The notes: generated by a model not told the origin, from the sequence alone. Positions 52,768 to 63,119 are shown, counted from the stretch's first letter. The stretch is DNA of 64,000 nt from Mycetohabitans endofungorum (GCF_037477895.1 NZ_CP132744.1:1364001-1428000); one strand, 5' to 3'. Numbers and translations are program-made.

Positions 52768-53631
52768 CTACTGCAGCAGCGCTAGCGTAGCGCGGAACAG
52801 TTCGCTGAACGGATCGGCAAGCTCGTTGACAAGGTTAAAATGATTGCGATCCGGCTGCTGTACTAGTCGTACTGGCAATCCTTTTGCGACCAGCAGCTCA
52901 TGAAAATGATAGGTCTGGTGCTTGAAGCCGGCTGTCTCCAGGCCTCCGACCGCCAATACCACCGGCGGTCCGTCGTGCGGCAACCGCAACGCCGGGCTAA
53001 GCAACGCCGCTTGCTCCGGATGGAGCCGTAGCCATTCATTGACGTCGATGTCGCATAACGGCCGGATATCGTAGAGTCCGCTCAGGCCGACGATCCCCTT
53101 GATGACGTCGGACGGAACCTCGAACGCACGTTGCCAGTCGTCACCATACAGCATGCCGGCCAGATGCGCTCCCGCCGAGCTACCGCAGACGATGATCCGC
53201 TGAACATCGATGCCATATATTCCGCCATGGCGATACAACCATGCGACCGCGCTGCGCACTTCGCGAACGACTTCGGCAAGCGTCGCTTCAGGCAACAGTG
53301 TGTATTCAACCATCGCCACTGCCACGCCGTGGTTCGTCAGCGCTTGCGCCATCGAACATGCGTCTTCCTTGCGCTGTGAACGCCAGTATCCACCGTGGAC
53401 GTAGACGAAGAGCGGCGCGGGCTGGCTGGCCGCGACGGCCGGAAAGATATCGATGCGCTCGGCCTGCCCCATGCCATAGCGTTGGTCGAGTATCGCCGGG
53501 CAGGCTTGCCGTGACCGTTCGGCTAGCTGCGCGTATAGGCGCATTTGCGCATCGAAGTCGGCCACGGACGCGCGAGCATTGTACTGAACAGCGCGCTCGG
53601 CGAGGTCGGAAAACGTCAAGTCAAACGGCAT
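52768..53631 (-). CDS. Alpha/beta hydrolase, arylformamidase-like
   Basis: 287 residues. HGGYW oxyanion motif near 77, nucleophile in CGSSAGAHLAG, late His in PDRNHFNLV. HGGYW plus GSSAGAHL is typical of kynurenine formamidase-type esterases. It is the last gene of the ABC transporter operon, 55 bp after livF, so it probably acts on the imported compound. Confidence 0.8.
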   Translation of the reverse strand: MPFDLTFSDLAERAVQYNARASVADFDAQMRLYAQLAERSRQACPAILDQRYGMGQAERIDIFPAVAASQPAPLFVYVHGGYWRSQRKEDACSMAQALTNHGVAVAMVEYTLLPEATLAEVVREVRSAVAWLYRHGGIYGIDVQRIIVCGSSAGAHLAGMLYGDDWQRAFEVPSDVIKGIVGLSGLYDIRPLCDIDVNEWLRLHPEQAALLSPALRLPHDGPPVVLAVGGLETAGFKHQTYHFHELLVAKGLPVRLVQQPDRNHFNLVNELADPFSELFRATLALLQ

Positions 53632-53686
53632 GATATTCCCGCTGTCAGTTCGAAACGCATGATACGCTGCACCGGCTGCCGCGTCG

Positions 53687-54403
53687 CTAGATGCTTAGGT
53701 GCGCGCTCAACTTGTCCGCCTGCGCCCGCAGCTGTGCTGAGTCGCCGTGCCAGACCACGCGCCCTTTGGACATCAGGTAGTGATGGTCTGCAATCGCCAG
53801 TTGCGACGCGAGGTTCTTGTCGATGCAAAGGATCGCTAATCCGGTCCGCTTCAGTTCAGCAAGGCATCGCCAGATTTCCTCGCGGACCAACGGCGCCAGC
53901 CCTTCTGTCGCTTCGTCCAGGATCAGCAGGCGCGGATTGGTGAGCAACGCACGGCCGATGGCAAGCATCTGTTGCTCCCCGCCGGACAGGTTTGAAGCGA
54001 GATGACGCTCGCGTTCCTTGAGCCTTGGAAACAGCTGGTAAACACGCTCCAGCGTCCACGGCCCCCCTTGCCACGGATGGCCGGCGCGTGCTGTCGCGAC
54101 AAGATTCTCGTGCACCGTCAAGGTCGGGAAGACGTGTCGGCCCTCAGGCACAAGACCGATGCCGGCCCGCGCGATCCGATAGGACGCACTTGAATGCACC
54201 GGCTTGCCACCAAGCCGGACGACACCCGTGCAATTGTGCAGCAAACCGGTGATCGACTTGACTGTGGTGGACTTGCCCATCCCGTTACGACCCAGTAGTG
54301 TCACGAATTGGCCATCGTTGACCCTCAGATCAACGCCGAACAACGCTTGGCTACGGCCATAAAACGCTACCAGCGATTCGACTTCGAGTAATTGGCCCGT
54401 CAT
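53687..54403 (-). CDS. livF: Branched-chain-type ABC transporter ATPase LivF
   Basis: 238 residues; Walker A GRNGMGKST (38-46), signature LSGGEQQM, Walker B LLILDEATEGLAP. Overlaps livG by 4 bp. Confidence 0.92.
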   Translation of the reverse strand: MTGQLLEVESLVAFYGRSQALFGVDLRVNDGQFVTLLGRNGMGKSTTVKSITGLLHNCTGVVRLGGKPVHSSASYRIARAGIGLVPEGRHVFPTLTVHENLVATARAGHPWQGGPWTLERVYQLFPRLKERERHLASNLSGGEQQMLAIGRALLTNPRLLILDEATEGLAPLVREEIWRCLAELKRTGLAILCIDKNLASQLAIADHHYLMSKGRVVWHGDSAQLRAQADKLSAHLSI

Positions 54404-55170
54404 ACGTGTTCCCTTTTGCCTTGCGGTGCCGTGTCATCACCGAGGTAAGCTTCGCGTACGCGGGGATCAATGCGGATCTCGTCAGCACGCCCCGTAGCGA
54501 TCGGCTTGCCATAGACCAATACAGTGATCCTGTCGGCCAGTGCAAAGACCGCGTCCATATCGTGTTCCACCAGCAACATCGCATGACGACCTTTGAGTTC
54601 GTGCAGCTGTGCCGTCATGTTCTCTGACTCGGCCTGGCTCATGCCTGCCATGGGCTCATCGAGCAACAGCAGCTTGGGCCGGCCGGCGAGCGCCATCGCT
54701 AGCTCCAACTGGCGGTGCTCACCATGCGCCATCTGCGCCGCGCTCACGTGCGCGCGCTGCGCCAACCCGACACGCTCGAGCAGCTCCAATGCGGGCTCGC
54801 GCACGCGGCTCTGGCGCGCGAGCGCGCCAGAGCAGCTGAAGCGCCGCGGCCCGAGCGCATTGACTGCGAGCATGACATTCTGCAGTGCGGTATAGTCCGG
54901 GAGCACAGACGTGATCTGGTATGAGCGTGTTAAGCCGAGCCGCGCCCGTTGACTGATGCTTGCCGATGTCACATCGCGGCCGTCAAACTTGATCGTGCCC
55001 GCGTCCGGGCGCAACTCGCCGGCCAGTTGCGCGATCAGCGTGCTCTTGCCTGCTCCATTCGGCCCAATGACTGCATGAATCTCGCCCGGCTCGATCGTCA
55101 TGCTGAAATGATCGGTCGCGACAAAGCCGCCATAACGCTTGGTCAATCCCGTCACTTGCAACAAACTCAT
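54400..55170 (-). CDS. livG: Branched-chain-type ABC transporter ATPase LivG
   Basis: 256 residues; Walker A GPNGAGKST (36-44), Walker B KLLLLDEPMAGMS. The signature reads MAHGEHRQLELA instead of the usual LSxGEQ, an atypical form. Overlaps livM by 4 bp. Confidence 0.92.
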   Translation of the reverse strand: MSLLQVTGLTKRYGGFVATDHFSMTIEPGEIHAVIGPNGAGKSTLIAQLAGELRPDAGTIKFDGRDVTSASISQRARLGLTRSYQITSVLPDYTALQNVMLAVNALGPRRFSCSGALARQSRVREPALELLERVGLAQRAHVSAAQMAHGEHRQLELAMALAGRPKLLLLDEPMAGMSQAESENMTAQLHELKGRHAMLLVEHDMDAVFALADRITVLVYGKPIATGRADEIRIDPRVREAYLGDDTAPQGKREHV

Positions 55171-56210
55171 ACCTGCTCTCCCGCCGCACGGGGGCTGCGG
55201 TCCATGCGTGCGCCGAACGACTCGAGCAGCCCTGCCAGCCCATGGCGATTGACGAGTACCGCCACCACGATCAACGGCCCCATGACGAGCATCCAGTGTT
55301 CCGTCACTGCCTTGAGCCCTTCTTCTGCCAACACGATCGCAAACGTGCCGAGCACTGCGCCGATGAACGTGCCAGCGCCGCCGATCACTACCATCACGAT
55401 CAGGTCACCGGACATCGTCCAGGACAGATACGACGGAGCCACGAATTGGGTCAGGTTCGCGTATAGCATGCCAGCGATGCTCGACAATGCCGCAGCCACG
55501 ACATAGACAGCCCGTTTGCATTGCGTAGTGGGTATGCCAAGCGCCTGCATCCGGCACTCATTGATCCGGATACCACCCAGTGTCAGGCCCATGGCAGTGT
55601 GTAAGAAGTGTCTGCCGAACGCGAGCAGCGCCAGCAGCAGGCATGCAGATACGACGTACAGCGTGAGCGGATCAGTCAGCTGCACGGCGCCGAACTGACT
55701 GCCGGCAGCCAGCGCGAAGCCGTCATCGCCCCCATACTCGCGAAGACCGACCGCAAGAAAGTAAAACATCTGCGCAAATGCCAGCGTAATCATGATGAAT
55801 GCGATACCGCGGGTGCGCAACGCGATGGCACCAGTCACCACAGCCACCAGTGCACTGACCGCGATCGCGCAAAGCAAATGCAGCCAACCGCTGCTCACGC
55901 CGTGTTGCACGAGCATCCCGGTGGCATAAGCGCCCAGCCCAAAGAACAGCGCGTGTCCAAAACTCACAAGACCGCCGACGCCCAATATCAGATCCAGCGA
56001 CATGGCGGCGATGGCGAGAATCGCGATGCGCGTGACCAACGTCAATAAGAACGGCTGCTGGGTTGCCTGTGCGTAGAGCGGCACCGTGATCAGCACGGCC
56101 ATGACCAACCATGACATCTTGCCGGCGAGCGTCGCGCGCGCGGCTGGCTCGTGGCTGCTCAATGTTGAACGCGCCGTACGGCGCGCGGCTAATGGGATCG
56201 ACATAATCAT
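55167..56210 (-). CDS. livM: Branched-chain-type ABC permease LivM
   Basis: 347 residues from MIMSIPLAARR, with about nine membrane segments. Family motifs LDLILGVGGLVSFGHALFFG and GGAGTFIGAVLGTF. Starts 9 bp after livH. Confidence 0.92.
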   Translation of the reverse strand: MIMSIPLAARRTARSTLSSHEPAARATLAGKMSWLVMAVLITVPLYAQATQQPFLLTLVTRIAILAIAAMSLDLILGVGGLVSFGHALFFGLGAYATGMLVQHGVSSGWLHLLCAIAVSALVAVVTGAIALRTRGIAFIMITLAFAQMFYFLAVGLREYGGDDGFALAAGSQFGAVQLTDPLTLYVVSACLLLALLAFGRHFLHTAMGLTLGGIRINECRMQALGIPTTQCKRAVYVVAAALSSIAGMLYANLTQFVAPSYLSWTMSGDLIVMVVIGGAGTFIGAVLGTFAIVLAEEGLKAVTEHWMLVMGPLIVVAVLVNRHGLAGLLESFGARMDRSPRAAGEQV

Positions 56211-56218
56211 CCGCCTGT

Positions 56219-57136
56219 TCAATATTTGACCGGAAAAAGCCCTTGTGGACGCCACGCGAGCACGGCCGCCATCAGGATATAGATCAGCATCGATGCGAGC
56301 GCAGGCCCGGCGCTGTCGGCGGCGCTGCGCTCCAGCAGCTCGCGCAGCGCTACCGGCAGCAGCGTACGGCCGAGCGTGTCCACCACACCGACGATCAGTG
56401 CCGCATAGAAAGCACCGCGGATCGATCCGATCCCGCCGATGACGATGACCACCATCGTCAGGATCAGAACGGGCTCGCCCATGCCAGACTGCACGGACAA
56501 GATCGGGCCGGCAAGCAACCCTGCAACGCCCGCTAACGCAGCGGCAACGCCGAACAACAACGCATTGAGTAATCCCATGTTGACGCCTAGTGCGGCAACG
56601 ATGTCACGATGTGTCGCGCCCGCACGAATCAGCATGCCTATGCGGGTGCGATGAATGACGACGTAGCAGCCTAGGGCAATGCCAATACCGGCGGCCACGA
56701 TGAGCAGCCGATAGGCAGGGTAGTTGATGCCGAATACGTCGATGGCGCCGGACAGCGAGGGCGGCACTTCCATATAGTAGGGAGAAGGACCCCACAAAGT
56801 GCGGGCCAGCTCATTGAAGAACAAGATCAGCCCGAACGTGGCAAGCACCTGATCGAGGTGGTTGCGTGCATAGAGGCGGCGGAATATTCCCGCTTCCAGC
56901 GTGATGCCCACGACCATCATGGCGGGAACGACAGCCAGCGTCGCCAACATGAACGAACTTGTCAGGTTGTACACCAGCGCGCCGACAAAAGCGCCTATCA
57001 TGTAAAGCGAGCCGTGCGCCAGGTTGACAAAGTTTGCAATACCGAACACAAGCGTGAGGCCGGCCGCCATCAGGAACAATAGGATGCCGAGCTGCAGGCC
57101 ATTGAGGCACTGCATGATCGCCAACGTCAGGTTCAT
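56219..57136 (-). CDS. livH: Branched-chain-type ABC permease LivH
   Basis: 305 residues, about eight membrane segments. LMAAGLTLVFGIANFVNLAH is the diagnostic N-terminal motif; VIGGIGSIRGAFYAALIVG closes the family pattern. 12 bp after the binding-protein gene. Confidence 0.93.
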   Translation of the reverse strand: MNLTLAIMQCLNGLQLGILLFLMAAGLTLVFGIANFVNLAHGSLYMIGAFVGALVYNLTSSFMLATLAVVPAMMVVGITLEAGIFRRLYARNHLDQVLATFGLILFFNELARTLWGPSPYYMEVPPSLSGAIDVFGINYPAYRLLIVAAGIGIALGCYVVIHRTRIGMLIRAGATHRDIVAALGVNMGLLNALLFGVAAALAGVAGLLAGPILSVQSGMGEPVLILTMVVIVIGGIGSIRGAFYAALIVGVVDTLGRTLLPVALRELLERSAADSAGPALASMLIYILMAAVLAWRPQGLFPVKY

Positions 57137-57148
57137 CGTAGCATCCGT

Positions 57149-58354
57149 TCAGTTCATTTTGCACTGCTGCAAGATCGGCGTGCGGGACTTCGGCACGATC
57201 GGGTTCTTGCTCTCAAACGCGGCACCGGTGGCAGTGCGCACGACGTCGACGCGATAAAAGCCGGCACGAGGGAATTGATTGGATTCCAGGCTGAAGGCGC
57301 CCCGCACCGATTGAAACCGCGCGGTACGCAGTGCGGCACGTAGCGCATCGCGATCCGCCACGTTACCCTTGACGGCCGACAGCGCTGCATCGAGTAGGTT
57401 TGCCGCATCATATGACTGCGCCGCGTACATGGATGGCTTGCGCCCGTACTTGGACTCGAATGACGAGGCAAATTGCGCGTTCTGGGCGTTCTTCAGATCA
57501 GGCGCATACGGTGCAGCGGTAATCGCGCCGACTGCGACTTCTTTGAGCGCCGGCAATGTCGTGCCATCGATCGTCGAGACCGAAACCAACGGGATCTTGC
57601 CCAGCAAACCGGCCTGCCGATACTGCTTGACAAAGTTCACGCCCATGCCCCCCGGATAGAACACATAGACGGCGTCCGGACGCGCAGCCTGCAACTGAGC
57701 CAATTCGGCCGAGTAATCAGGCTGGTTAACCTGCGTGTACACCTCATTGACGATTGTGCCGCGGTAATCGCGTTTGAAGCCCGTGATCGCGTCACGTCCC
57801 GCCTGGTAATTCGGGGCCATCACATAGACGCGCTTATAGCCCAAGTCCTGCACCAATTGCCCCCCTGCCTCATGCAGTTCGTCGTTGTTCCACGAGGTGG
57901 AGAAAAACAGCGGCGAGCACCCCGGCCCAGCAAGCTGCGTGGGGCCGGCATTGGAACCGATCAGGAACACGCCGGCGCTGGTCACCGGTTTGTGGATTGC
58001 CATCATCACGTTGGAGAACGTCACGCCGGTGATGATTTTCACCCCATCACGATTGATCAGTTGTCGTGCTTCCTGGAGCGCGACATCCGGTTTGAGCTGG
58101 TCGTCCTTGCGCAGCACTTGGACCGGTACACCGCCCAGCTTGCCGCCTTTTTGCTCGACAGCCAGCATGAATGCATCGTATTGGTCCTGGCCGAGCGCGC
58201 CGGCTGGGCCCGACAATGTCGCGAGGAAACCGATTTTCAGCGGCCCCGGCTCGGCCGCTTGCACCGGCATTGGGTGCAGTACGGCAGCGGCTAGCGCAAT
58301 CAGCATGCGGGCGCCGCGGTACCACGGCGCGGAGTGATCGACTCGGTCGGTCAT
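57149..58354 (-). CDS. ABC transporter substrate-binding protein, LivK-like
   Basis: 401 residues, periplasmic. Hydrophobic signal at about 18-34 with a PVQAAEPG cleavage zone; mature part begins LKIGFLATLSGPAGALGQDQ, the type-I Leu/Ile/Val-binding fold. Such proteins bind amino acids, amides or aromatics; the terminal hydrolase hints at an amide-type ligand. First gene of the operon. Confidence 0.9.
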   Translation of the reverse strand: MTDRVDHSAPWYRGARMLIALAAAVLHPMPVQAAEPGPLKIGFLATLSGPAGALGQDQYDAFMLAVEQKGGKLGGVPVQVLRKDDQLKPDVALQEARQLINRDGVKIITGVTFSNVMMAIHKPVTSAGVFLIGSNAGPTQLAGPGCSPLFFSTSWNNDELHEAGGQLVQDLGYKRVYVMAPNYQAGRDAITGFKRDYRGTIVNEVYTQVNQPDYSAELAQLQAARPDAVYVFYPGGMGVNFVKQYRQAGLLGKIPLVSVSTIDGTTLPALKEVAVGAITAAPYAPDLKNAQNAQFASSFESKYGRKPSMYAAQSYDAANLLDAALSAVKGNVADRDALRAALRTARFQSVRGAFSLESNQFPRAGFYRVDVVRTATGAAFESKNPIVPKSRTPILQQCKMN

Positions 58355-58557
58355 GCGTGGCTCTCCTGACAAGGCTGTTATATTGATTCAGCAGACGGCA
58401 CGGCGGCCCGCTCCCAGTATGCGCCGCATCACCGCGGCGACCTGCCCGAGCCGCGCGTCAGGTCTACGAATCAGATCAGTGCAGCCAGTCTAAGCGGCGT
58501 TGAGCATAAACAATAATAACCTTTTCAGGATGCGCTATTCCCTACCGTTATACCAAT

Positions 58558-59559
58558 CTATCCGCCGTCGAGCACGCCATGAACCAGGGCCGCACTTTCA
58601 CGAAGGCAAGCGATGAAGCGCATGCATGCAGGGCTAATTTTCTTGTTTGCCCGGACCGAAAACCCCACGGCGCCAAAGTCCGCCGCCTCGGTGATCTTGA
58701 CAACCGCCAACAAACCCGCATCGACGAACTGACGCGCGGCGGCGCGCGGCATTAGCGCCGCGCAGGGGCGCTCGAGCAACAGGCCGAGATTGGTCAGCAT
58801 TGACAGCGACTCGACGCGATCAGCCGGCATCGGCAAGCCGGCGTCATAGAACAGCCGTTCAGCTCGCAAGCGGACTGGAGAATCGCCAAGTGGCACGATC
58901 CACGGCAAGTGCATTAAGTCAGCAAGGCTCGGTTGTGCGGACAGGCCTGCCGCATGCTTGGCACCGACCACCACGCACATCGATTCCTCGAACAGGACCT
59001 CGTGTTGCAGCGGGAATGCATTGGCAAGCGGCAGCTCGCGCTCGGGCAGGCGGCCGACCACGATATCCAGGTCGCCGGTCGCCAGCGCCGGGAACAACTG
59101 CGCAGTTGCCCCCTCGCGCACCGTGACCAGCATGTCCGGCGCCTGCTCCTTCAATTTGCAGATCGCCACCGGCAGCAGCCGGGCCGACGCTGATATCAGC
59201 GTGCCGACGATCACGTGCCCGGCTGTACCGCTTTGCAGCGTATTGACCTCATCGGTTAGGTAGCGCAGTTCGGTGATCATCGATTTAGCGCGACGGCCTA
59301 GCAGCCGACCCAGTTCCGTCGGCACGACGCCGCGGTTCGTGCGCTCGAACAGGGCCTCGCCAAAGAATGCCTCCAACTCCTGGATGGACTTGGTCAACGC
59401 CGGCTGCGTCATGCTCAACTCATTGGCAGCGCGCAGCAGTGACCCACTGTCGATGACCTTGGCAATCAGGATCAACTGCTGCAACTTGAGCTTGCGCGAC
59501 AGTGAAACGTGCGTGAGCTTATGGGTGCGCGGTAAGGGTTGGCGTACGTTTTCATTCAT
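58558..59559 (-). CDS. LysR-family regulator
   Basis: 333 residues from MNENVRQPLP. HTH KLQQLILIAKVIDSGSLLRA, ANELSMTQPALTKSIQELEA, then the LysR substrate domain (VRVGTLISASARLL-like region about 125 on). GbpR-like type. Lies 185 bp upstream of the transporter operon in the same direction, a likely activator of it. The open frame before the chosen ATG has no family match. Confidence 0.88.
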   Translation of the reverse strand: MNENVRQPLPRTHKLTHVSLSRKLKLQQLILIAKVIDSGSLLRAANELSMTQPALTKSIQELEAFFGEALFERTNRGVVPTELGRLLGRRAKSMITELRYLTDEVNTLQSGTAGHVIVGTLISASARLLPVAICKLKEQAPDMLVTVREGATAQLFPALATGDLDIVVGRLPERELPLANAFPLQHEVLFEESMCVVVGAKHAAGLSAQPSLADLMHLPWIVPLGDSPVRLRAERLFYDAGLPMPADRVESLSMLTNLGLLLERPCAALMPRAAARQFVDAGLLAVVKITEAADFGAVGFSVRANKKISPACMRFIACLRESAALVHGVLDGG

Positions 59560-60068
59560 CGTGAAGTCCCGTCGATCCTCCATATATCGGCCCAAGTGAG
59601 GGCACGGCCCTTGTCCGGATCCCGTAGCGTAACGCAGAAATGCACGATCCCAATCATCGACGTACAGCGTGAGCCTTCCCGCAGTATGTGCCGTCGATCC
59701 GACCCATCGGCTGATATTACCGTTTGGACTATAACGGCCTTGAATTTTCATTATTTTTTGTGCACCGGCCCCTAGATTGGGCGAGCCTTTCCGACACATC
59801 CATCGGTCTGCGTGGGTGCCGGCGGGCATCTACCTGTCAGCCCCGCTGATGCAAGTGGGCATTGATCGAAGGAATCGTGCAGCAGGGAGTACGAGGCCTG
59901 TCTCACTGGCGCGTTCGCTACGACTGAGGCTAAGCTAAGCTCAAGCCTTAGCACGGACGCACCTGCTATCCGGGGCCATCGCCGCTACCGCTACGGGGGG
60001 GTTAACTTGTTTCGACAGTGCAGTATTATACGAACCATATACAAAACATATATTCAAACAGGTCACCG
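59560..60068. other. Region without a confident gene
   Basis: No gene recognised. A short AT-rich segment at 60015-60060 before the ParD-like gene probably contains its promoter. Confidence 0.4.
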
Positions 60069-60302
60069 ATGGGCATCGTCAAAATCTCCGAACAGATGCA
60101 CAAGTCGCTGCGCTATGCAAGCGGCGCGCTGAGCCGCTCAATCAACGCGCAGGCCGAACATTGGCTGCGCATCGGGATGCTCGCGGAATTGAACCCAACG
60201 CTCGACTACACCGGACTATGCCGGCTGTTAATGCAGGCCGAGGCGGCGGGCACGCCTTGGCATACTGCCGGCTTGGACAACGACGTCAGCAAGGCAGCAT
60301 GA
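60069..60302 (+). CDS. ParD-like protein
   Basis: 77 residues (MGIVKISEQMHKSLRYASGA, LSRSINAQAEHWLRIGML), an N-terminal ribbon-helix-helix of the ParD-like family. No ParE gene follows; instead the start of map overlaps its stop (ATGA). It may regulate map rather than act as an antitoxin. Confidence 0.8.
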   Translation: MGIVKISEQMHKSLRYASGALSRSINAQAEHWLRIGMLAELNPTLDYTGLCRLLMQAEAAGTPWHTAGLDNDVSKAA

Positions 60303-61129
60303 TGCGGCGCGCTGCCCGAGTCCCGCTCCGTTCGCGCGCCGAAATTGCGATGGCCCGTCGTGCCGGCATGCTGGCCGCGGACGTCTTGCAGATGATCGGC
60401 CCTTACGTCAAGCCCGGCGTGAGCACCGACGAACTCGACCGGCTGTGCCATGACTATATCGTCAACGTGCAACGAGCGACGCCGGCCAACGTTGGCTATC
60501 ACAGTTATCCGAAGACGATCTGCGCGTCGGTGAACCACGTGGTGTGCCACGGCATTCCATCATCGCGCCCGTTGCAGGACGGCGACATTCTGAACATCGA
60601 CGTCGCCGTGATCAAGGACGGCTGGTATGGCGATACGAGCCGCATGTACTTTGTCGGCGAGCCAGACGATGCGGCACGGCGACTAGTGTGCACTGCGTAC
60701 GAAGCGATGATGGCGGGCATTGCCGCTGTGCGTCCGGACGCCACGCTCGGCGATGTCGGCCATGCGATCCAGCGCGTCGGGCAACGCGAAGGCTTCGGTA
60801 TCGTACGTGAGTATTGCGGCCACGGGATCGGACGCGTCTATCACGACGAGCCGCAGGTGCTCCACTATGGACGCCCGAGAACCGGCCTCGAACTGAAGCC
60901 CGGCATGATTTTTACGATCGAGCCAATGTTCAACGCCGGGTCGGCTGGCACGCGGCAACTGGCGGACGGCTGGACAGTCGTGACGCAGGATGGCTCGTGG
61001 TCCGCGCAGTGGGAACATATGGTCGTGGTGACGGAGACCGGCGCGGAGGTACTCACACCGTGGCCCGAGGCGCATGGTGCCATGCCGCAGCCGTTCGGCC
61101 TGTGCGATGCCGTGCCCCACCCCACCTAA
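60299..61129 (+). CDS. map: Type I methionine aminopeptidase
   Basis: 276 residues. Metal ligands and motifs: VCHGIPSSRPLQDGDILNID, GDTSRMYFVGEP, CGHGIGRVYHDEPQVLH, MIFTIEPMFN and WEHMVVVTE. Removes initiator Met. Probably a second Map beside the one in the ribosomal region, coupled to the ParD-like gene. Confidence 0.93.
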   Translation: MMRRAARVPLRSRAEIAMARRAGMLAADVLQMIGPYVKPGVSTDELDRLCHDYIVNVQRATPANVGYHSYPKTICASVNHVVCHGIPSSRPLQDGDILNIDVAVIKDGWYGDTSRMYFVGEPDDAARRLVCTAYEAMMAGIAAVRPDATLGDVGHAIQRVGQREGFGIVREYCGHGIGRVYHDEPQVLHYGRPRTGLELKPGMIFTIEPMFNAGSAGTRQLADGWTVVTQDGSWSAQWEHMVVVTETGAEVLTPWPEAHGAMPQPFGLCDAVPHPT

Positions 61130-61261
61130 CACTGACCTTGCCAACGTTACGTCAGCACTTTGACGAGCTTGGTCGGCACCGCCGCCGGACTGTTGCATCG
61201 GTGGCGCGACTCGCTTCCCCTGCGTCGCCGCTGGGTCCAGTGCCACCGACGTCGGTATCGA

Positions 61262-61936
61262 TCAGGATGTTACCGCCACACCAGCCAGCACCGTCTCCAG
61301 CCGGTCCAGGTCTTCGTCCGTGTGCGCAGCCGACAACGAGATCCGCAACCGGGACGTGCCAGGCGGAACCGTCGGCGGCCGGATGGCCGGCACCCACAGA
61401 CCCGCGTCGTCCAACGTCGCCGCGTCACTCGCGCCTACCATCGCATCCAGGGTCTCGGTATCACAATGCGGATAGATCTGCACGCACGCGCGGGATAGCC
61501 GCGTGCCGTCGATCAGCGAAGCATGGTTGGTTCAGCGCATCGGAGAAGATCGCCGCATCGCGACCGGCCAGCGCGGTCAGCACGGCCAGGTTCGCCATGT
61601 AGCCGGTGCAAAAATACAATGCACGGGCATCGTCGACAAAGCCGCCACAGAACGCGGCCAGGTCCTGCTCGGCTTGCGCATGCGCGCGCGAATAACCACC
61701 CAGCAGGTGAGCCCCCCGCTGCCGGCACCATAGCGTCGTGCGCCGTCGCCCAACACCTAGATCAACGCTGGATGCGCAGCAAGTCCCAGGTAGTCGTTAC
61801 TCGCAAAACCCACGATGCGTCGCCCGTCCACGCTCATCCGCGCGCTGCACGCACTGTCGGCAATGCGCCGATGCCAGCGCAAGTGGTTTGCATCGAGCGC
61901 CGACAAGCCGCGCCCAAGCGATTCGAGCAGCTTCAT
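61262..61936 (-). pseudogene. bioF: 8-amino-7-oxononanoate synthase, decayed
   Basis: Starts at ATG 61936 ([37 protein letters not shown]), then an in-frame TAG at about 61758, frame shifts through [22 protein letters not shown] sequence (61520-61740), and a last piece [35 protein letters not shown] to 61262. About 500 bp of the middle, with the PLP lysine region, is absent. It would be co-transcribed with bioB. Confidence 0.88.
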
Positions 61937-61953
61937 GCGAGTGTTTCTGGAGA

Positions 61954-62994
61954 TCATTGCCGTGATTTGGCGATCCATTGGATCGGGGCCGATTCCTGGC
62001 TCGTCGCGCCAAGCCGGTCGATCAGCTCGCGGTCCTGATGGGGAGCCGGATTGGGCGTGGTCAACAGTTTCTCGCCGATGAACACTGAGCCGGCGCCAGC
62101 AAACAGACACAGCGCCTGAAGCTCGTCGCTCATGTGCTCACGCCCGGCCGAGAGCCGTATCACGGACGCCGGCATCACGATGCGGGCCACCGCGATCGTG
62201 CGCACGAACTCCAACCCGTCGACGTCGCGCTCGTGCGCGAGCCGCGTGCCTTCGATCCGCATTAGGGAATTGACCGGCACCGACTCCGGGTGTGCTGGCA
62301 AATTGGCCAATGTCTGCAACATGCCGACTCGATCCTCGCGCGACTCCCCCATGCCGACAATGCCGCCGCAGCAAACCTTCAGGCCCGCGTTGCGCACGTG
62401 CTCAAGTGTGTCAAACCGCTCCTGCAACGTACGCGTGGTGATCACGGATGGATAGTATTCGGGACTCGTGTCAATGTTGTGGTTGTAGTAGTCCAGGCCG
62501 GAGTCGGCTAGGCGCTGCGCTTGTGCGTCGGTCAGCATGCCGAGCGTCACGCAGGTTTCCAGCCCCAGCGCCTTCACGCCCTCCACCATTGCGCAGACCC
62601 GCTCCAGGTCGCGCTCGCGCGGGCTGCGCCATGCGGCCCCCATGCAAAAGCGCTGCACGCCGGCGGCCTTGGCCTGCGCAGCGGCCTGCAACACCGCGTC
62701 CACGCTCATCAATGCGGTCGCTTTCAGGTCGGTCTCGGCGTGGACCGATTGACTACAGTAGCCGCAGTCCTCCGGGCATCCACCCGTCTTGATGGACAAC
62801 AATTGCGAAATTTGCAGGCCGCGGCCGGCATGATAACGTCGCTGCACGGTATGCGCGCGATATAGCAGGTCATCGAATGGCAAATCGAACAACGCCGTAA
62901 TTTGCTCGCGCGTCCAGTCGTGCCGGATTGGCGCTGCGTCGTCGCCGGACAAACTGGAGGAATGAGCCGACGATTCTGTTGGCCTAATCGACAT
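61954..62994 (-). CDS. bioB: Biotin synthase
   Basis: 346-residue radical-SAM enzyme converting dethiobiotin to biotin. CPEDCGYC (C73, C77, C80) binds the 4Fe-4S cluster; [28 protein letters not shown] and [11 protein letters not shown] are conserved. Intact. Downstream bioF is dead; upstream is a divergent GntR gene with BioR-like boxes. Confidence 0.95.
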   Translation of the reverse strand: MSIRPTESSAHSSSLSGDDAAPIRHDWTREQITALFDLPFDDLLYRAHTVQRRYHAGRGLQISQLLSIKTGGCPEDCGYCSQSVHAETDLKATALMSVDAVLQAAAQAKAAGVQRFCMGAAWRSPRERDLERVCAMVEGVKALGLETCVTLGMLTDAQAQRLADSGLDYYNHNIDTSPEYYPSVITTRTLQERFDTLEHVRNAGLKVCCGGIVGMGESREDRVGMLQTLANLPAHPESVPVNSLMRIEGTRLAHERDVDGLEFVRTIAVARIVMPASVIRLSAGREHMSDELQALCLFAGAGSVFIGEKLLTTPNPAPHQDRELIDRLGATSQESAPIQWIAKSRQ

Positions 62995-63105
62995 ATGCAG
63001 ATACTCCTATGCGGATGGGATCCAAACGACCCGGCGGCTACGGGTAGATGTGACACGCGCCGCTGGCGCGCCACGGCCGCAGTGGTCTCGACCACTCAGC
63101 TTATT

Positions 63106-63119
63106 TAATAGATAATCTA
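63106..63119. promoter_or_regulatory. BioR-like operator box 1
   Basis: TAATAGATAATCTA. TAATAGATAA differs at one base from the alphaproteobacterial BioR box TTATAGATAA. 112 bp before the bioB start. Confidence 0.5.

Noticed and set aside
61160..61602. Plus-strand ORFs over 61.1-61.7 kb
   Set aside because: They are shadows of the decayed bioF on the minus strand.
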